From NCBI GenBank assembly GCA_019637695.1, contig JAHBVG010000039.1:1-55672 (forward strand): a stretch of DNA of 55,672 nt. Reading direction: 5' to 3'. A program made the translations under genes and the position numbers. A model generated the notes under the pieces. That model worked only from the letters and a program-made list of their open reading frames with translations. It made no database searches and was not told the origin of the DNA. This document shows, piece after piece, positions 10,090 to 19,747 of this stretch. The first letter of the stretch is position 1; every line of letters starts with the position of its first letter. The DNA comes from Caldilineaceae bacterium. Lineage in GTDB: Bacteria; Chloroflexota; Anaerolineae; Caldilineales; Caldilineaceae.

Positions 10090-11120
10090 TGGACGTTGTT
10101 CAACCGAAACAAGTTTTAATGCAGGTAGAGCATCTCAAAAAACATTTTCCCATCGAAAAGGGATTTTTGAAGACGGTGGTGGGCCATGTCAAGGCGGTGG
10201 ACGATGTCTCGTTGACCATCCATCGCAACGAAACGTTGGGGCTGGTGGGGGAATCGGGCAGCGGCAAAACCACCTTAGGACGTTGTTTGATCCGCGCCAT
10301 CGAGCCCACATCGGGCAAGATTACCTTTACGCCACAGGACAGCGATCCCATTGACGTGATGGCGCTGGATTGGCGCGGCCTGAAAGAGATGCGGCGCAAG
10401 GCTGCGCTTGTCTTTCAGAACCCATATTCTTCGCTCGATCCGCGCAAAACTGTCCTGCAGATCGTGGGCGAGCCGTTGGTTCTGCACAAGATCGCCAAAG
10501 GGGACGAACTGGTGGATCGGGTGCAGGATCTGATGCAATTGGTCGGCCTCGAAGTCAAACATATGAACCGCTATCCCCACGCCTTCAGCGGTGGACAGCG
10601 CCAGCGCATTGGCATTGCCCGCGCCCTGGCCCTCAAACCCGAATTTATTGTGGCCGACGAACCCGTCTCCGCGCTGGATGTCTCCATCCAGGCCCAGATC
10701 CTCAACCTGTTGCAGGATCTGCGCAGCGAGCTAAACCTTTCGTTCCTCTTTATCGCCCACGGGCTGAGCGTGATCAAGCATGTGTCGCATCGCGTGGCGG
10801 TGATGTACGTGGGCAAGATCGTTGAGACGGGGAACGTTATCGATCTCTTTGAAAACCCGCGCCATCCTTACACCGAAGCGCTGCTCTCTGCCATCCCCAC
10901 GCCGGACCCAGACCGGCGTATGAATCGCATCATTCTTGAAGGGGAAGTGGCAAACCCGGCCAATCCACCCAGCGGCTGTTACTTTCACCCGCGCTGTCGG
11001 TATGCCATCGACATCTGCAAACAGGATACGCCGCCCCTCGTCGAGCAGACGCCTGGCCATTTTGCCGCCTGCCACCGCACCCAGGAATTGGAACTAATCG
11101 GTGTCCCTTTATTGGATTAG
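10089..11120 (+). CDS. Opp/Dpp ABC transporter ATP-binding protein (OppF-like), operon 2
   Basis: This is the second ATPase of operon 2, 343 residues. It has the OppF N terminus ([14 protein letters not shown]), Walker [11 protein letters not shown]-loop [12 protein letters not shown], signature FSGGQRQR, Walker [15 protein letters not shown] and the C-terminal [12 protein letters not shown]. The H-loop reads IAHGLSV: the switch histidine is kept, but the aspartate that usually follows it is glycine. The gene closes the block, and a small remnant ORF begins 5 nt after its stop. Confidence 0.9.
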   Translation: MDVVQPKQVLMQVEHLKKHFPIEKGFLKTVVGHVKAVDDVSLTIHRNETLGLVGESGSGKTTLGRCLIRAIEPTSGKITFTPQDSDPIDVMALDWRGLKEMRRKAALVFQNPYSSLDPRKTVLQIVGEPLVLHKIAKGDELVDRVQDLMQLVGLEVKHMNRYPHAFSGGQRQRIGIARALALKPEFIVADEPVSALDVSIQAQILNLLQDLRSELNLSFLFIAHGLSVIKHVSHRVAVMYVGKIVETGNVIDLFENPRHPYTEALLSAIPTPDPDRRMNRIILEGEVANPANPPSGCYFHPRCRYAIDICKQDTPPLVEQTPGHFAACHRTQELELIGVPLLD

Positions 11121-11125
11121 GGCCT

Positions 11126-11305
11126 ATGTTGGATATTACCGATCCAATTGAAACTACCCTGGGCAAACGCATAGTCAACCTTCGCCCCATCGGGCGCGGC
11201 TACAGCCCTGCCCAGCGGATCGTCGTCTCCTTCGCCAAGCGCGGCGTTACCTCACCCACAGCCGAATGGCTGCGCCGTGAAAAGGTGTGCGTCTCAAATT
11301 TGTGA
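11126..11305 (+). pseudogene. Truncated 59-residue ORF, possible remnant of a phosphotransferase-like gene
   Basis: This ORF begins at ATG 11126 and reads MLDITDPIETTLGKRIVNLR, then GRGYSPAQRIVVSFAKRGVT and TAEWLRREK before stopping. The GRGYSPAQRIVVSF...TAEWLRRE pattern looks like the N-terminal lobe of an aminoglycoside/choline phosphotransferase-type protein with internal residues missing and the rest lost; this is a weak recognition from memory. No strong ribosome binding site is visible, although the start lies only 5 nt behind the ATPase stop. A hairpin repeat begins 15 nt after its stop and may mark the breakpoint. It could instead be a short genuine ORF. Confidence 0.35.
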
Positions 11306-11319
11306 GAATGCTCCTCGCC

Positions 11320-11352
11320 GGTCCGTGACCGGCAGCGGCTGGGTCACGGACC
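11320..11352 (+). repeat. Hairpin repeat GGTCCGTGACC / GGTCACGGACC
   Basis: An 11-bp perfect stem (11320-11330 with 11342-11352) surrounds an 11-nt GC-rich loop. A closely similar hairpin with a 10-bp stem of the same sequence occurs at 55403-55430, so this is a dispersed element and not a one-off terminator. No T-run follows. Confidence 0.65.
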
Positions 11353-11399
11353 CGACCTGAGCGCTCCCAATCTGGGACGCACCCGTGCTGAAATGCTAC

Positions 11400-11428
11400 T
11401 TGTCGTTGAATTCCAGAAGTTCTATAAT
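11400..11428 (+). promoter_or_regulatory. Predicted sigma-70-type promoter of the act operon
   Basis: A perfect TATAAT at 11423-11428 lies 17 nt downstream of TTGTCG (11400-11405), a 4/6 match to TTGACA. It is the only good -10 I see in the gap before actA, which starts about 110 nt downstream. The prediction is by eye only. Confidence 0.45.
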
Positions 11429-11539
11429 AGGACCCTCCAAAAGCTCACTAGAATTGTACGAATTCAGCCGGTTCTAAGGTTTCTCGACTCGGTCGGCTAC
11501 TTGTTACAAAGTGCCACTGTCACCTAGAAAAGGCGCTGT

Positions 11540-12196
11540 ATGTCCCAGATATTTCCTCCACGTATGAATCTCATTGTCAGGGGAGCGTTCTTGGCGTTGA
11601 TCCTTGGCGGGATCGGGTTGGCCGTATTGGTGGCCTATCTGGTCAAATCGCCGCTGATGACCGAGGTCGGTGTCGCCAAAGCACAGCCTGTCGCCTATAG
11701 CCACCAACAGCACGTCGGCGGGCTGGGGCTGGATTGCCGCTATTGCCATTCGTCTGTAGAAGAAAGCAACATGGCGGGTATCCCTTCCACCGAAGTCTGT
11801 ATGGGATGTCACACCCAGGTCTCCCCCGATTCTCCGGCGCTGCAACTCGTGCGCGCCAGCCAGGAAGAAAAGACCCCGCTGGCGTGGATTCGCGTCCACG
11901 ATCTGGCCGACTATGTTTACTTCAACCACGCCATCCACGTGAAGGGGGGCATTGGCTGTGAGAGCTGCCACGGGCGCATCGATCAGATGGTGGTGGTGGC
12001 CAAGGCCGAGACGCTGCAAATGGAATGGTGTCTGGATTGTCACCGCGCCCCGGAAAAGTACGTGCGTCCGCGCACGGCCGTCTTCGAGATGGGCTGGGAA
12101 CCGCCAGCCGATCAACTGGCTCAAGGACGACAACTGATGGCCGACTATGGGATCGAGGTCGCCGCATTGACCGATTGTTCGATCTGCCACCGCTGA
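11540..12196 (+). CDS. actA: Alternative complex III pentaheme cytochrome c subunit ActA
   Basis: ActA carries electrons within alternative complex III, a membrane quinol oxidoreductase that replaces the bc1 complex. The 218-residue product has one N-terminal membrane anchor (about 15-35) and five CXXCH heme c sites: CRYCH 66-70, CMGCH 87-91, CESCH 140-144, CLDCH 164-168 and CSICH 213-217. Five hemes and this length match the ActA family. The last heme motif is followed by a single arginine before the stop, so the C terminus is very short. It is the first gene of the act operon, with actB 55 nt downstream. Confidence 0.93.
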   Translation: MSQIFPPRMNLIVRGAFLALILGGIGLAVLVAYLVKSPLMTEVGVAKAQPVAYSHQQHVGGLGLDCRYCHSSVEESNMAGIPSTEVCMGCHTQVSPDSPALQLVRASQEEKTPLAWIRVHDLADYVYFNHAIHVKGGIGCESCHGRIDQMVVVAKAETLQMEWCLDCHRAPEKYVRPRTAVFEMGWEPPADQLAQGRQLMADYGIEVAALTDCSICHR

Positions 12197-12251
12197 TGCA
12201 GCGTCACGCGCTGTCCATGCGCTTCCACCACACTTCCGACAGGATTCGACC

Positions 12252-15224
12252 ATGGGTACACCGCCTCTCAACCTGATTGACATTCAGGCGCGTCTCGCCG
12301 AATCGAGCGGGCAAGATTACTGGCGCAGTCTGGAGGAGCTGGCCGATACCGCCGAGTTTCAAGAATTCCTCAACCGCGAATTTCCGCGGCAGGCGTCGGA
12401 ATGGACGGCGTCGCTGAGTCGGCGTCATTTCTTGGGGTTGATGGGCGCTTCGTTGGCTCTGGCCGGGTTGACCGCCTGTTCCGGTCGCCAGCCCGAAAAG
12501 ATCATTCCCTATGTGCAGTCCCCAGAGGACACCATCCTCGGTCGGCCTCTCTTCTTTGCCACCGCCATGCCCGTTGGCGGCTACGCCACCGGCGTGTTGG
12601 TCCAGAGCCATCTCAATCGGCCCACCAAAATCGAAGGCAACCCCGATCACCCGGCCAGCCTGGGCGCAGCGGACGCGCTGGCGCAAGCTTCTATCTTGAC
12701 ACTCTACGACCCGGATCGGGCCAGGGAGGTGACGCAGAACGGCGTCCCCAGCCGTTGGGAGGAATTCCTCGCCGAGCTACAACCGTACCTGGCGCGTCAG
12801 CGTGACAGCGGCGGAGCGGGGTTACGCATCCTCACCGAGACGGTCACCTCGCCCACACTTTTTGCGCAATTGCAGGCGATCCTGACGGCCTTCCCCAATG
12901 CACACTGGCATCAGTACGAGCCGATGAACCGCGATCAGGTCTATGGGGGTACGGAACTGGCCTTTGGCGAAGCGGTGGAGCCGATCTACCGCTTCGATCG
13001 CGCAAACGTAATTGTGGGCCTGGACGCCGAACTTTTTGGACCGACGCCAGGGAGTCTGCGCTACGCCCGCGATTTTGCCGACGGGCGGCGCGCCGGGCGC
13101 GAGGAAGTGCGCAGCCGCAACCGACTCTACGCCATCGAAAGCATGCCCACCCTCACCGGCGCGGCGGCGGACCACCGCCTGCCGTTGCGCGCTGGGCAGA
13201 TCGAGAGCTTCGCCCGCGCCCTGGCCCGCGAGTTGGGGATCGCCGTGGAGGCTACTGCAGACCTGGCGATCCCCGCTGAGTGGGTAAGCGCCATCGCTCG
13301 TGATCTACAGGCGCAAAGGGGCGCGGGCCTCATCGTCGCCGGGGAGCAGCAGCCGCTATCGGTGCATGCCCTGGCCCACGCCATGAACGAGATCCTGGGC
13401 AATGGGGGCCAAACCGTGATCTACACCGATCCGGTGGTGGCAAATCCGGTCAATCAGATCGAGTCGCTGCGCGAATTGACGACGGCGATGGCGGATGGTC
13501 AAGTGGAGATACTCTTGATCCTGGGCGGCAATCCGCTCTTCACCGCGCTGGCGGATCTCAACTTTGGGGAGGCGTTGGCGCAGGTCGATTTCCGCGTCTA
13601 CCTGGGCCTCTACGCCGATGAGACGTCGGCGCACTGCCAATGGCATCTGCCCGAAGCGCACTATTTGGAGGCGTGGGGAGACAGTCGCGCCTATGATGGC
13701 ACGACGACCATCCAACAGCCGTTGATCGAACCGCTCTACTCAGGCCGGTCCGCGCTGACCGTTTTGGACGCGCTGCTCAACGAGACCCCGCGCAGCGATT
13801 TCGAGATCGTGGAAGCGTACTGGGCGCAGCAGATCTCGGCAGACTTCAACAGATTCTGGCAGATCTCTCTGCACGATGGCGTGGTGGCGGATACGACGCT
13901 GCCCATGCGCAATGTGACCGTCCGCGCCGACATTGGCAATCAACTGCCTGCGCCCGTCGCTGCCGCCGAGTTGGAGATCAACTTCCGGCTGGACCCCACG
14001 ATTGGGGATGGCCGCTTCGCCAACAATGGCTGGCTGCAAGAGTTGCCCAAGCCGCTGACCAAGTTGACCTGGGAGAACGCCGTCCTCATCAGCCCGTTGA
14101 CCGCCCAGCGCCTGGGGCTGACAAGCGGGGATCGGGTGGAAATCAGCTATGGCGGCAGAACGGTACAAGGACCGCTCTGGCTGATGCCCGGTCACTGCGC
14201 GGATGCGATCACCGTTCACCTGGGCTATGGACGCGCCCAGGTTGGACGCGTGGGCAACGGCGCTGGCTTCAACGCCTACGCGCTGCGCAACGCCGACGCA
14301 CCCTGGTTCGATGGCGGCGTCACCCTGCGCAAGGTGGGGACGGGCCATTCGTTCGCCACCACCCAACACCACCACAGCATGGAAGGGCGCAACTTGATCC
14401 GTGTGGGAACGGTGGCACAGTTCGCAGATGAACCGGACTTTGCCCGCGAAATGGACCCGCACACCCCCAACATCTCGCTCTATCCACGGTTCGAATACAC
14501 GGGCAACGCCTGGGGCATGGTCATCGATCTCAACGCCTGTATCGGCTGCAATGCCTGTGTCACCGCCTGCCAGGCCGAGAACAACATCCCCATTGTGGGC
14601 AAAGATCAGGTGGCCAATGGCCGCGAAATGCACTGGATTCGGCTGGATCGTTACTATGAGGGCGATCTTGCCAACCCTGCAACGCACCATCAGCCTGTCA
14701 CGTGTATGCACTGTGAGAACGCTCCCTGTGAAGTTGTCTGCCCGGTGGCGGCGACCATGCACGATCACGAAGGGCTGAACACCATGATCTACAACCGCTG
14801 TGTAGGAACCCGCTACTGCTCGAACAACTGCCCCTACAAAGTGCGGCGTTTCAACTTTCTGCAATATGCGGATCTGGAAAGCGAAACGTTGGCGCTCCAG
14901 CGCAACCCCAATGTTACCGTGCGCGCCCGCGGCGTCATGGAAAAGTGTACCTATTGCATCCAACGCATTAGCAGCGCCCGCATTGCCGCCAAACTGGAGG
15001 ATCGAGAGATCGGCGACGGTGAAATTGTCACTGCGTGCCAGGCCACCTGCCCTACCCAGGCCATCGTCTTTGGCAACATCAACGATGCCGATAGCCAGGT
15101 GGCAAAGTTGAAAGCCTCGTCCCTCAACTATGGGTTACTGACCAATTTGAACACCCAGCCGCGCACTACCTATCTGGCCAAACTGCGCAATCCCAATCCT
15201 GAACTTGAAGGGGGAAATGGCTAA
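12252..15224 (+). CDS. actB: Alternative complex III iron-sulphur/molybdopterin-like subunit ActB
   Basis: ActB is the large peripheral subunit of alternative complex III, a fusion of a molybdopterin-oxidoreductase-like region that generally lacks the cofactor and a ferredoxin-like region holding Fe-S clusters. The product has 990 residues. A Tat-type motif SRRHFL at residues 56-61 with a hydrophobic stretch ending LTAC predicts export and possible lipid attachment. The C-terminal part carries cysteine sets [11 protein letters not shown] from residue 763, [14 protein letters not shown] from 818, [14 protein letters not shown], then CTYC with CQATCP, enough for three to four clusters. Its stop overlaps the start of the next gene by one base (TAATG). 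Confidence 0.93.
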   Translation: MGTPPLNLIDIQARLAESSGQDYWRSLEELADTAEFQEFLNREFPRQASEWTASLSRRHFLGLMGASLALAGLTACSGRQPEKIIPYVQSPEDTILGRPLFFATAMPVGGYATGVLVQSHLNRPTKIEGNPDHPASLGAADALAQASILTLYDPDRAREVTQNGVPSRWEEFLAELQPYLARQRDSGGAGLRILTETVTSPTLFAQLQAILTAFPNAHWHQYEPMNRDQVYGGTELAFGEAVEPIYRFDRANVIVGLDAELFGPTPGSLRYARDFADGRRAGREEVRSRNRLYAIESMPTLTGAAADHRLPLRAGQIESFARALARELGIAVEATADLAIPAEWVSAIARDLQAQRGAGLIVAGEQQPLSVHALAHAMNEILGNGGQTVIYTDPVVANPVNQIESLRELTTAMADGQVEILLILGGNPLFTALADLNFGEALAQVDFRVYLGLYADETSAHCQWHLPEAHYLEAWGDSRAYDGTTTIQQPLIEPLYSGRSALTVLDALLNETPRSDFEIVEAYWAQQISADFNRFWQISLHDGVVADTTLPMRNVTVRADIGNQLPAPVAAAELEINFRLDPTIGDGRFANNGWLQELPKPLTKLTWENAVLISPLTAQRLGLTSGDRVEISYGGRTVQGPLWLMPGHCADAITVHLGYGRAQVGRVGNGAGFNAYALRNADAPWFDGGVTLRKVGTGHSFATTQHHHSMEGRNLIRVGTVAQFADEPDFAREMDPHTPNISLYPRFEYTGNAWGMVIDLNACIGCNACVTACQAENNIPIVGKDQVANGREMHWIRLDRYYEGDLANPATHHQPVTCMHCENAPCEVVCPVAATMHDHEGLNTMIYNRCVGTRYCSNNCPYKVRRFNFLQYADLESETLALQRNPNVTVRARGVMEKCTYCIQRISSARIAAKLEDREIGDGEIVTACQATCPTQAIVFGNINDADSQVAKLKASSLNYGLLTNLNTQPRTTYLAKLRNPNPELEGGNG

Positions 15225-17182
15225 TGGACGCCAGACGTCTATCCCAATCGGGCTACCTCGTTGGGCAGGGGCACACCTTCCGCTCCATCGTCGATCTGAT
15301 CGCCGGCGCAGTCTTGACCCGCGTCACGCCTCGCGCCTGGTTCGCTGGCCTTATCCTCGGCCTTGTTCTGTTGATTGTCTTTCTTTTTGCCGTCAGCTAT
15401 CTCTTCTCAATGGGCGTCGGCATCTGGGGGATCAACGTCCCTGTGGGCTGGGGCTTTGCCATCATCTCGCTGGTCTGGTGGATCGGCATCGGCCACGCCG
15501 GGACGTTGATCTCGGCCATCCTGTTGCTCTTCCGCCAACAGTGGCGCACCTCGATCAATCGCTTCGCCGAAGCCATGACCCTTTTTGCCGTCCTTTGTGC
15601 TTCGCTCTTCCCCCTTTTACACCTGGGGCGTCCGTGGCTGGCCTACTGGCTTTTCCCCTACCCTAACACCTTCGGTCTGTGGCCGCAGTTCCGCAGCCCT
15701 CTGGTCTGGGATGCCTTCGCGATTGGGACCTACGCCACAGTTTCACTGATGTTTTGGTTCATTGGCCTCTTGCCCGATCTGGCGGCCATGCGCGACCGTG
15801 CGGAAAACCGCTGGGCGCGCTATATCTATGGGTTGCTGGCCCTGGGATGGCGCGGCGCCGCCAGCCACTGGCAGCGCTATGACACGGCCTATCTGCTCCT
15901 GGCGGCGCTGGCGACGCCGCTGGTGGTTTCAGTTCACTCGGTGGTGAGTTTGGACTTTGCGGTTGGGGTGATACCGGGCTGGCACTCGACCATCTTCCCG
16001 CCCTATTTTGTGGCCGGGGCGATCTTCTCTGGCTTTGCTATGGTGCTTACCCTGTTGATCCCCCTGCGCAAGATCTACCGCTTTGAATCGTTGATCACCC
16101 TGCGCCATCTGGACATGATGGCTAAGGTGATGCTGGCTACCGGTCTGCTCGTAGCCTACGGCTATCTGACCGAAGCATTCACGGCCTGGTATTCGGGGAG
16201 CCCGTTTGAGCGTTTCTGGCTCTTCAACCGTTCGTTTGGTCCTTACCTGTGGCTCTTCTGGGCACTGATGCTCTGCAATGTGCTAATTCCCCAGGCACTC
16301 TGGTTTGGCCGCGTACGCTCGAACCCGCTCCTGCTTTTCCTGATCGCCATTGTCGTCAACGTGGGCATGTGGCTGGAACGCTACGTCATCATCGTGGTCA
16401 GTCTCTATCGTGATTTTCTGCCTTCGTCATGGGGATATTACACCGGCACAGTATGGGATTGGGCGACCTTCCTGGGCACTATCGGCCTCTTCCTCACCCT
16501 GATCTTCGTCTTTGTGCGCGTGTTGCCCATGATCTCTATTTCGGAGATGCAGCACCAGTTGGCAGAGACCCAAAAAGAGGACAGCGCCCACCAACGATCC
16601 ACGCCGTCGCCCATCGTCAGCGCTACGTCCGCGGTGGATTCCGTTGTCCCTACAGTTCCGCTCTACGGCTTGATGGCCGAATTCGAGGATCCCCATACCC
16701 TGTTAGAAAAAGCACGCGCAACCTATAACGCTGGCTATCGCAAGATCTCGGCCTACAGTCCCTTCCCTATTGAGGACCTGCCAGCGGCAATTGGTCTGCG
16801 CCCTTCCCGGCTACCCTTGTTCGTCCTCTTGGCGGGGATAGCGGGGGCTGTCACAGGTTTCTCTCTGCAATATTACGCCGCCGTCATCGCCTACCCCTGG
16901 AATATCGGCGGGCGGCCCTATAACAGTTGGCCTGCCTTTATCATTGTGACCTTTGAATTGACGATCCTCTTTGCCGCCGGCGTCGCCGCCCTGGGGATGT
17001 TGCTGCGCAATGGGTTGCCCCAACCCTACCATGCCGTCTTCAACGCCCCGCGCTTCAAGCTGGCTTCCCAGGATCGCTTCTTCTTGTGTGTGGAGGCCAC
17101 CGATCCGCACTTCGATCTGACCACGACCCGGCAGTTTCTGGAAACGTTGCATCCGGCGGATGTGGTGGCGGTGGCAAAATGA
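15224..17182 (+). CDS. Fused ActC (NrfD-like) and ActD (DUF3341) subunits of alternative complex III
   Basis: The first about 450 residues form a polytopic NrfD/PsrC-type membrane protein (ActC), which contacts quinone; [20 protein letters not shown] and [17 protein letters not shown] are typical ActC segments. A polar linker rich in Ser, Thr and Pro (about 445-480) leads into a C-terminal ActD-like domain: [20 protein letters not shown], then YSPFPIEDL, two membrane segments, and HPVFNAPRF-like [17 protein letters not shown]. The two subunits are usually separate genes, so at 652 residues this is a genuine in-frame fusion; no stop interrupts it. It overlaps actB by one base and actE by four (ATGA). 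Confidence 0.9.
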   Translation: MDARRLSQSGYLVGQGHTFRSIVDLIAGAVLTRVTPRAWFAGLILGLVLLIVFLFAVSYLFSMGVGIWGINVPVGWGFAIISLVWWIGIGHAGTLISAILLLFRQQWRTSINRFAEAMTLFAVLCASLFPLLHLGRPWLAYWLFPYPNTFGLWPQFRSPLVWDAFAIGTYATVSLMFWFIGLLPDLAAMRDRAENRWARYIYGLLALGWRGAASHWQRYDTAYLLLAALATPLVVSVHSVVSLDFAVGVIPGWHSTIFPPYFVAGAIFSGFAMVLTLLIPLRKIYRFESLITLRHLDMMAKVMLATGLLVAYGYLTEAFTAWYSGSPFERFWLFNRSFGPYLWLFWALMLCNVLIPQALWFGRVRSNPLLLFLIAIVVNVGMWLERYVIIVVSLYRDFLPSSWGYYTGTVWDWATFLGTIGLFLTLIFVFVRVLPMISISEMQHQLAETQKEDSAHQRSTPSPIVSATSAVDSVVPTVPLYGLMAEFEDPHTLLEKARATYNAGYRKISAYSPFPIEDLPAAIGLRPSRLPLFVLLAGIAGAVTGFSLQYYAAVIAYPWNIGGRPYNSWPAFIIVTFELTILFAAGVAALGMLLRNGLPQPYHAVFNAPRFKLASQDRFFLCVEATDPHFDLTTTRQFLETLHPADVVAVAK

Positions 17183-17790
17183 GCAAACGAATGCCAATTC
17201 TCGCTCGCCGTCGGTTCATTTCCCTGATCGTCTGGCTTGGTTGCCTGGGCATCCTTGCTGGCTGTGCGCTCACCATGCGCGACCAGCCGCGTGTCAATCC
17301 CCTGGCCGAAAGCCGCTTTTTTGCGGATGGGTCATCGGCGCGGCCGCGCATCCCCAACACAGTGGCGCGTGGACAGGTGCGCCTCGACGAGCATCTCTAC
17401 GCCGGGCGCATCGACAATCGCTTTGCCCAAAGCTTCCCCTTTACGATCACGACGAGCATCCTTGAACGCGGCCAGGAACGCTATAACATCTTCTGCGCCC
17501 CCTGTCATAGCCTGGTGGGGGATGGCTACGGCATCATCACCGAGTACGGGATGCGCACGCCGCCCTCCTTCCACGATGTGGATGTGCGCGACCAGCCGCC
17601 CGGTTACTATTTTGCCATTATCAGCGACGGCACTCGCATCATGCCCAGCTATGAGCGCATCCCCGCGGAGGATCGCTGGGCGATTGTGGCCTACATTCGC
17701 GCCCTGCAACTCAGTCAGAACGCCGATCCATCCCTGCTCTCGCCCGATGAACTGCCCTTGCTGGACGAAACGGACCCAGGCACACCATGA
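17179..17790 (+). CDS. actE: Alternative complex III monoheme cytochrome c lipoprotein ActE
   Basis: ActE is a membrane-anchored cytochrome c that passes electrons out of the complex. Start ATG 17179 overlaps the upstream stop (ATGA) and gives 203 residues with a lipoprotein signal (LGILAGC, cysteine 29). Longer in-frame starts inside the preceding gene add a glycine/cysteine-rich stretch and are rejected. One heme site, CAPCH, lies at residues 106-110, followed by [20 protein letters not shown], which matches the family; the methionine in TRIMPSYE is a candidate sixth ligand. It overlaps the actF start by four bases. Confidence 0.92.
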   Translation: MSKRMPILARRRFISLIVWLGCLGILAGCALTMRDQPRVNPLAESRFFADGSSARPRIPNTVARGQVRLDEHLYAGRIDNRFAQSFPFTITTSILERGQERYNIFCAPCHSLVGDGYGIITEYGMRTPPSFHDVDVRDQPPGYYFAIISDGTRIMPSYERIPAEDRWAIVAYIRALQLSQNADPSLLSPDELPLLDETDPGTP

Positions 17791-19011
17791 GAAAAAGCAA
17801 AGCTCTCCCCAAAGTCGTCGCCCCCACCTTCCCGGCAGCGCCGCCGCGGCTGCAAAGGACGCTCCTGGCGGTTGCTGTGACCGGACTGGTGTTTGCCCTG
17901 CTCGGCGTCTTCGTGGATCAGGATCAATTCTGGCGATCTTACCTGCTCGCCTACCTCTTTTGGTTGGAGATCAGCCTGGGCTGTCTGGCGATGGTTCTGC
18001 TCCACCATCTGGTGGGCGGGCGCTGGAGTGCGCGCATCCGCCGGGTGATGGAGACCGGCGCCATGATGTTGCCGCTGATGGCTATCCTCTTCGCGCCGCT
18101 GCTCTTCGGGCTGACCAGGCTTTACCCCTGGACCGACGCTGCGCACGTTGCCGAAAGTGAGCTATTGCAACTGAAAAGCGCCTACTTGAACCTGCCCTTT
18201 TTCGTGGGCCAAGGCTGCGCTCTATTTTGCCGTCTGGCTGACGCTGGCCTATTTGCTCAACCGTTGGTCCCTGACCCAGGATCGCACAGGCGACCCGGCA
18301 TTGGCGCAGCGTATGCGCCGTCTGAGCGCGCCGGGGTTGATCCTTTACGTGTTGACATCCACCTTCGCCGCTTATGATTGGATGATGTCGCTGGAGCCGG
18401 AGTGGGCATCCTCGATCTACGGGCTGCTCGTCATCGTCGGGCAAGGATTGGCGGCCCTGGCGTTGGCTATCATCGGGCTGCGATTCGTGGGACAGCGATA
18501 TTTTCCCAACGAGAATTGGACCCAATCGTTCAACGATCTGGGCAATTTTATGTTGGGTTTTGTGATGATCTGGGCCTACTTCTCGTTTTCACAATTCCTG
18601 ATCATCTGGTCGGCCAATATCCCCGAAGAGGCGGTCTGGTACTATCACCGTATGCAAAATGGATGGCAGATCGTGGCGCTCTTTTTGGTGGGGGTTCATT
18701 TTGCGCTGCCCTTTGCCCTGCTTCTATTTCGGCGCTTCAAACGGAGGGTAGACTGGTTGGCGGGGTTGGCTATTGCCATCTTTGTGGTCCGCCTGGTCGA
18801 TCTTTATTGGCTGATTGTGCCAGCCTTTCACCCAGAGGGTATCCATCTACATTGGCTGGATCTGGCGCTGTGGATTGGGATGGGAGGAGGCTGGGTCCTG
18901 ATCTTCCTTCAACAGTGGCGTGGGAAAGCGATGCTGCCGCTGCACGATCCCCGTTTAGGAGACGAACATGAACATCTGGAAGAATTCCCCGCCGCAGAAC
19001 AGACGGCGTAA
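17787..19011 (+). CDS. actF: Alternative complex III membrane subunit ActF, interrupted by a one-base frameshift
   Basis: ActF is a polytopic membrane subunit of about 400 residues. Here the reading frame starting at 17787 carries the N-terminal half to about residue 140 (YLNLPFFVG) and then runs into unrelated sequence, stopping at 18377. The expected continuation (AALYFAVWLTLAYLLNRWSL) resumes in the +1 frame and continues to 19011. Removing one G from the GGG at 18206-18208 restores a single 407-residue protein reading LPFFVAKAALYFAVWL. Later segments (FAAYDWMMSLEPEWASSIYG) match ActF strongly. The cause is either a sequencing/assembly error or a real inactivating or programmed frameshift. 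All other act genes are intact, which favours an error or a very recent event. Confidence 0.85.
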
Positions 19012-19630
19012 TTTGGGATTGGGCTGTGGGTTGATCGCTCTGATCCTCGTGGTTGGCCTTGCCGCAACAGCCACGCTGTGGGGACGGCCCCTGATTGCAC
19101 GGTTGACCGATCAAGGCCCGATCCTGGCGGATCATCCATCCGTTGCGCAGTTGACAGAGCGCCGCGCCGAGGAAACTGTTCGCTTGAGCAATTACGGCTG
19201 GATCGATCGCGAGGCAAACGTCATCCACATTCCGGTGGATCGCGCCATTGATCTGATCGCTGAGAGCGGCTTACCTGTGGGCGGAGCGGGCCTATCTGCC
19301 GAAATGGAGGCCATCGCCGACGAAGAGCCGACGGTGCAGATCGATCTAGCAAACGTGAGCTTTCAGGCGCACGTCTTACCCATCTTCCAGCAACATTGTG
19401 TTGAGTGCCACGGCGATGAGACAGCGGAGGAAGGGTTGAAGCTGACAAGTTACCGCACAGTGTTGGGCGGATCGCAGAATGGATCCGTGGTAGAGCCGGG
19501 CGATCCCGACAGCAGCTATCTGGTGAGGCTGGTCACAGAAGGCAGAATGCCCCGGCGGGGTGATCCGTTGTCAATTTCTGAAATTGAAATCATCGTCGCC
19601 TGGATCACTGCCGGGGCGCTGGACAATTGA
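18968..19630 (+). CDS. Membrane-anchored monoheme c-type cytochrome at the end of the act operon
   Basis: This 220-residue product has one N-terminal membrane segment (about 19-38), a middle region containing SNYGWIDREANVIHIPVDRA, and a C-terminal cytochrome c domain with CVECH at 144-148. The middle motif resembles one I associate with small proteins near alternative complex III and heme-copper oxidase genes. The phrase CVECHGDETAEEGLKLTSY is typical of the short planctomycete-type cytochrome domain, and RMPRRGDPLS may hold the distal methionine ligand. Its start, behind TTAGGAGACGA, lies 44 nt inside the end of actF in another frame, so the two are tightly coupled. It probably works with the complex as an electron acceptor or assembly partner. 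A strong terminator follows. Confidence 0.8.
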   Translation: MNIWKNSPPQNRRRNLGLGCGLIALILVVGLAATATLWGRPLIARLTDQGPILADHPSVAQLTERRAEETVRLSNYGWIDREANVIHIPVDRAIDLIAESGLPVGGAGLSAEMEAIADEEPTVQIDLANVSFQAHVLPIFQQHCVECHGDETAEEGLKLTSYRTVLGGSQNGSVVEPGDPDSSYLVRLVTEGRMPRRGDPLSISEIEIIVAWITAGALDN

Positions 19631-19672
19631 AAAGGTCCGCCGGGTTTTCTAAAAACCCGGCGGACCTTTTTA
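19629..19672 (+). terminator. Strong intrinsic terminator of the act operon
   Basis: A near-perfect stem AGGTCCGCCGGGTTTT / AAAACCCGGCGGACCT with a short loop is flanked by A-rich DNA on the left and a T-run (CTTTTTAT) on the right. It directly follows the stop of the last act gene. The core GGTCCGCCGGGTTTT is related to the REP-like hairpins near 43883 and 43939. Confidence 0.9.
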
Positions 19673-19705
19673 TGCGCTACTGGTATCTTCTCAATATTTC
19701 AGGGC

Positions 19706-19733
19706 GTACGGACACGATATATCGTGTCCGTAC
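19706..19733. repeat. Perfect 28-nt palindrome
   Basis: The half-site GTACGGACACGATA is followed immediately by its exact reverse complement, with no loop, for 28 nt. It lies between two convergent genes. No T-run adjoins it. It could be a protein-binding palindrome or a dispersed element; only this copy was seen in the window. Confidence 0.6.
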
Positions 19734-19747
19734 ATCACCACCCCAGA

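Noticed and set aside
13740..14963. 407-residue antisense open frame
   Set aside because: It is opposite the iron-sulphur region of actB, which carries conserved cysteine motifs on the plus strand.
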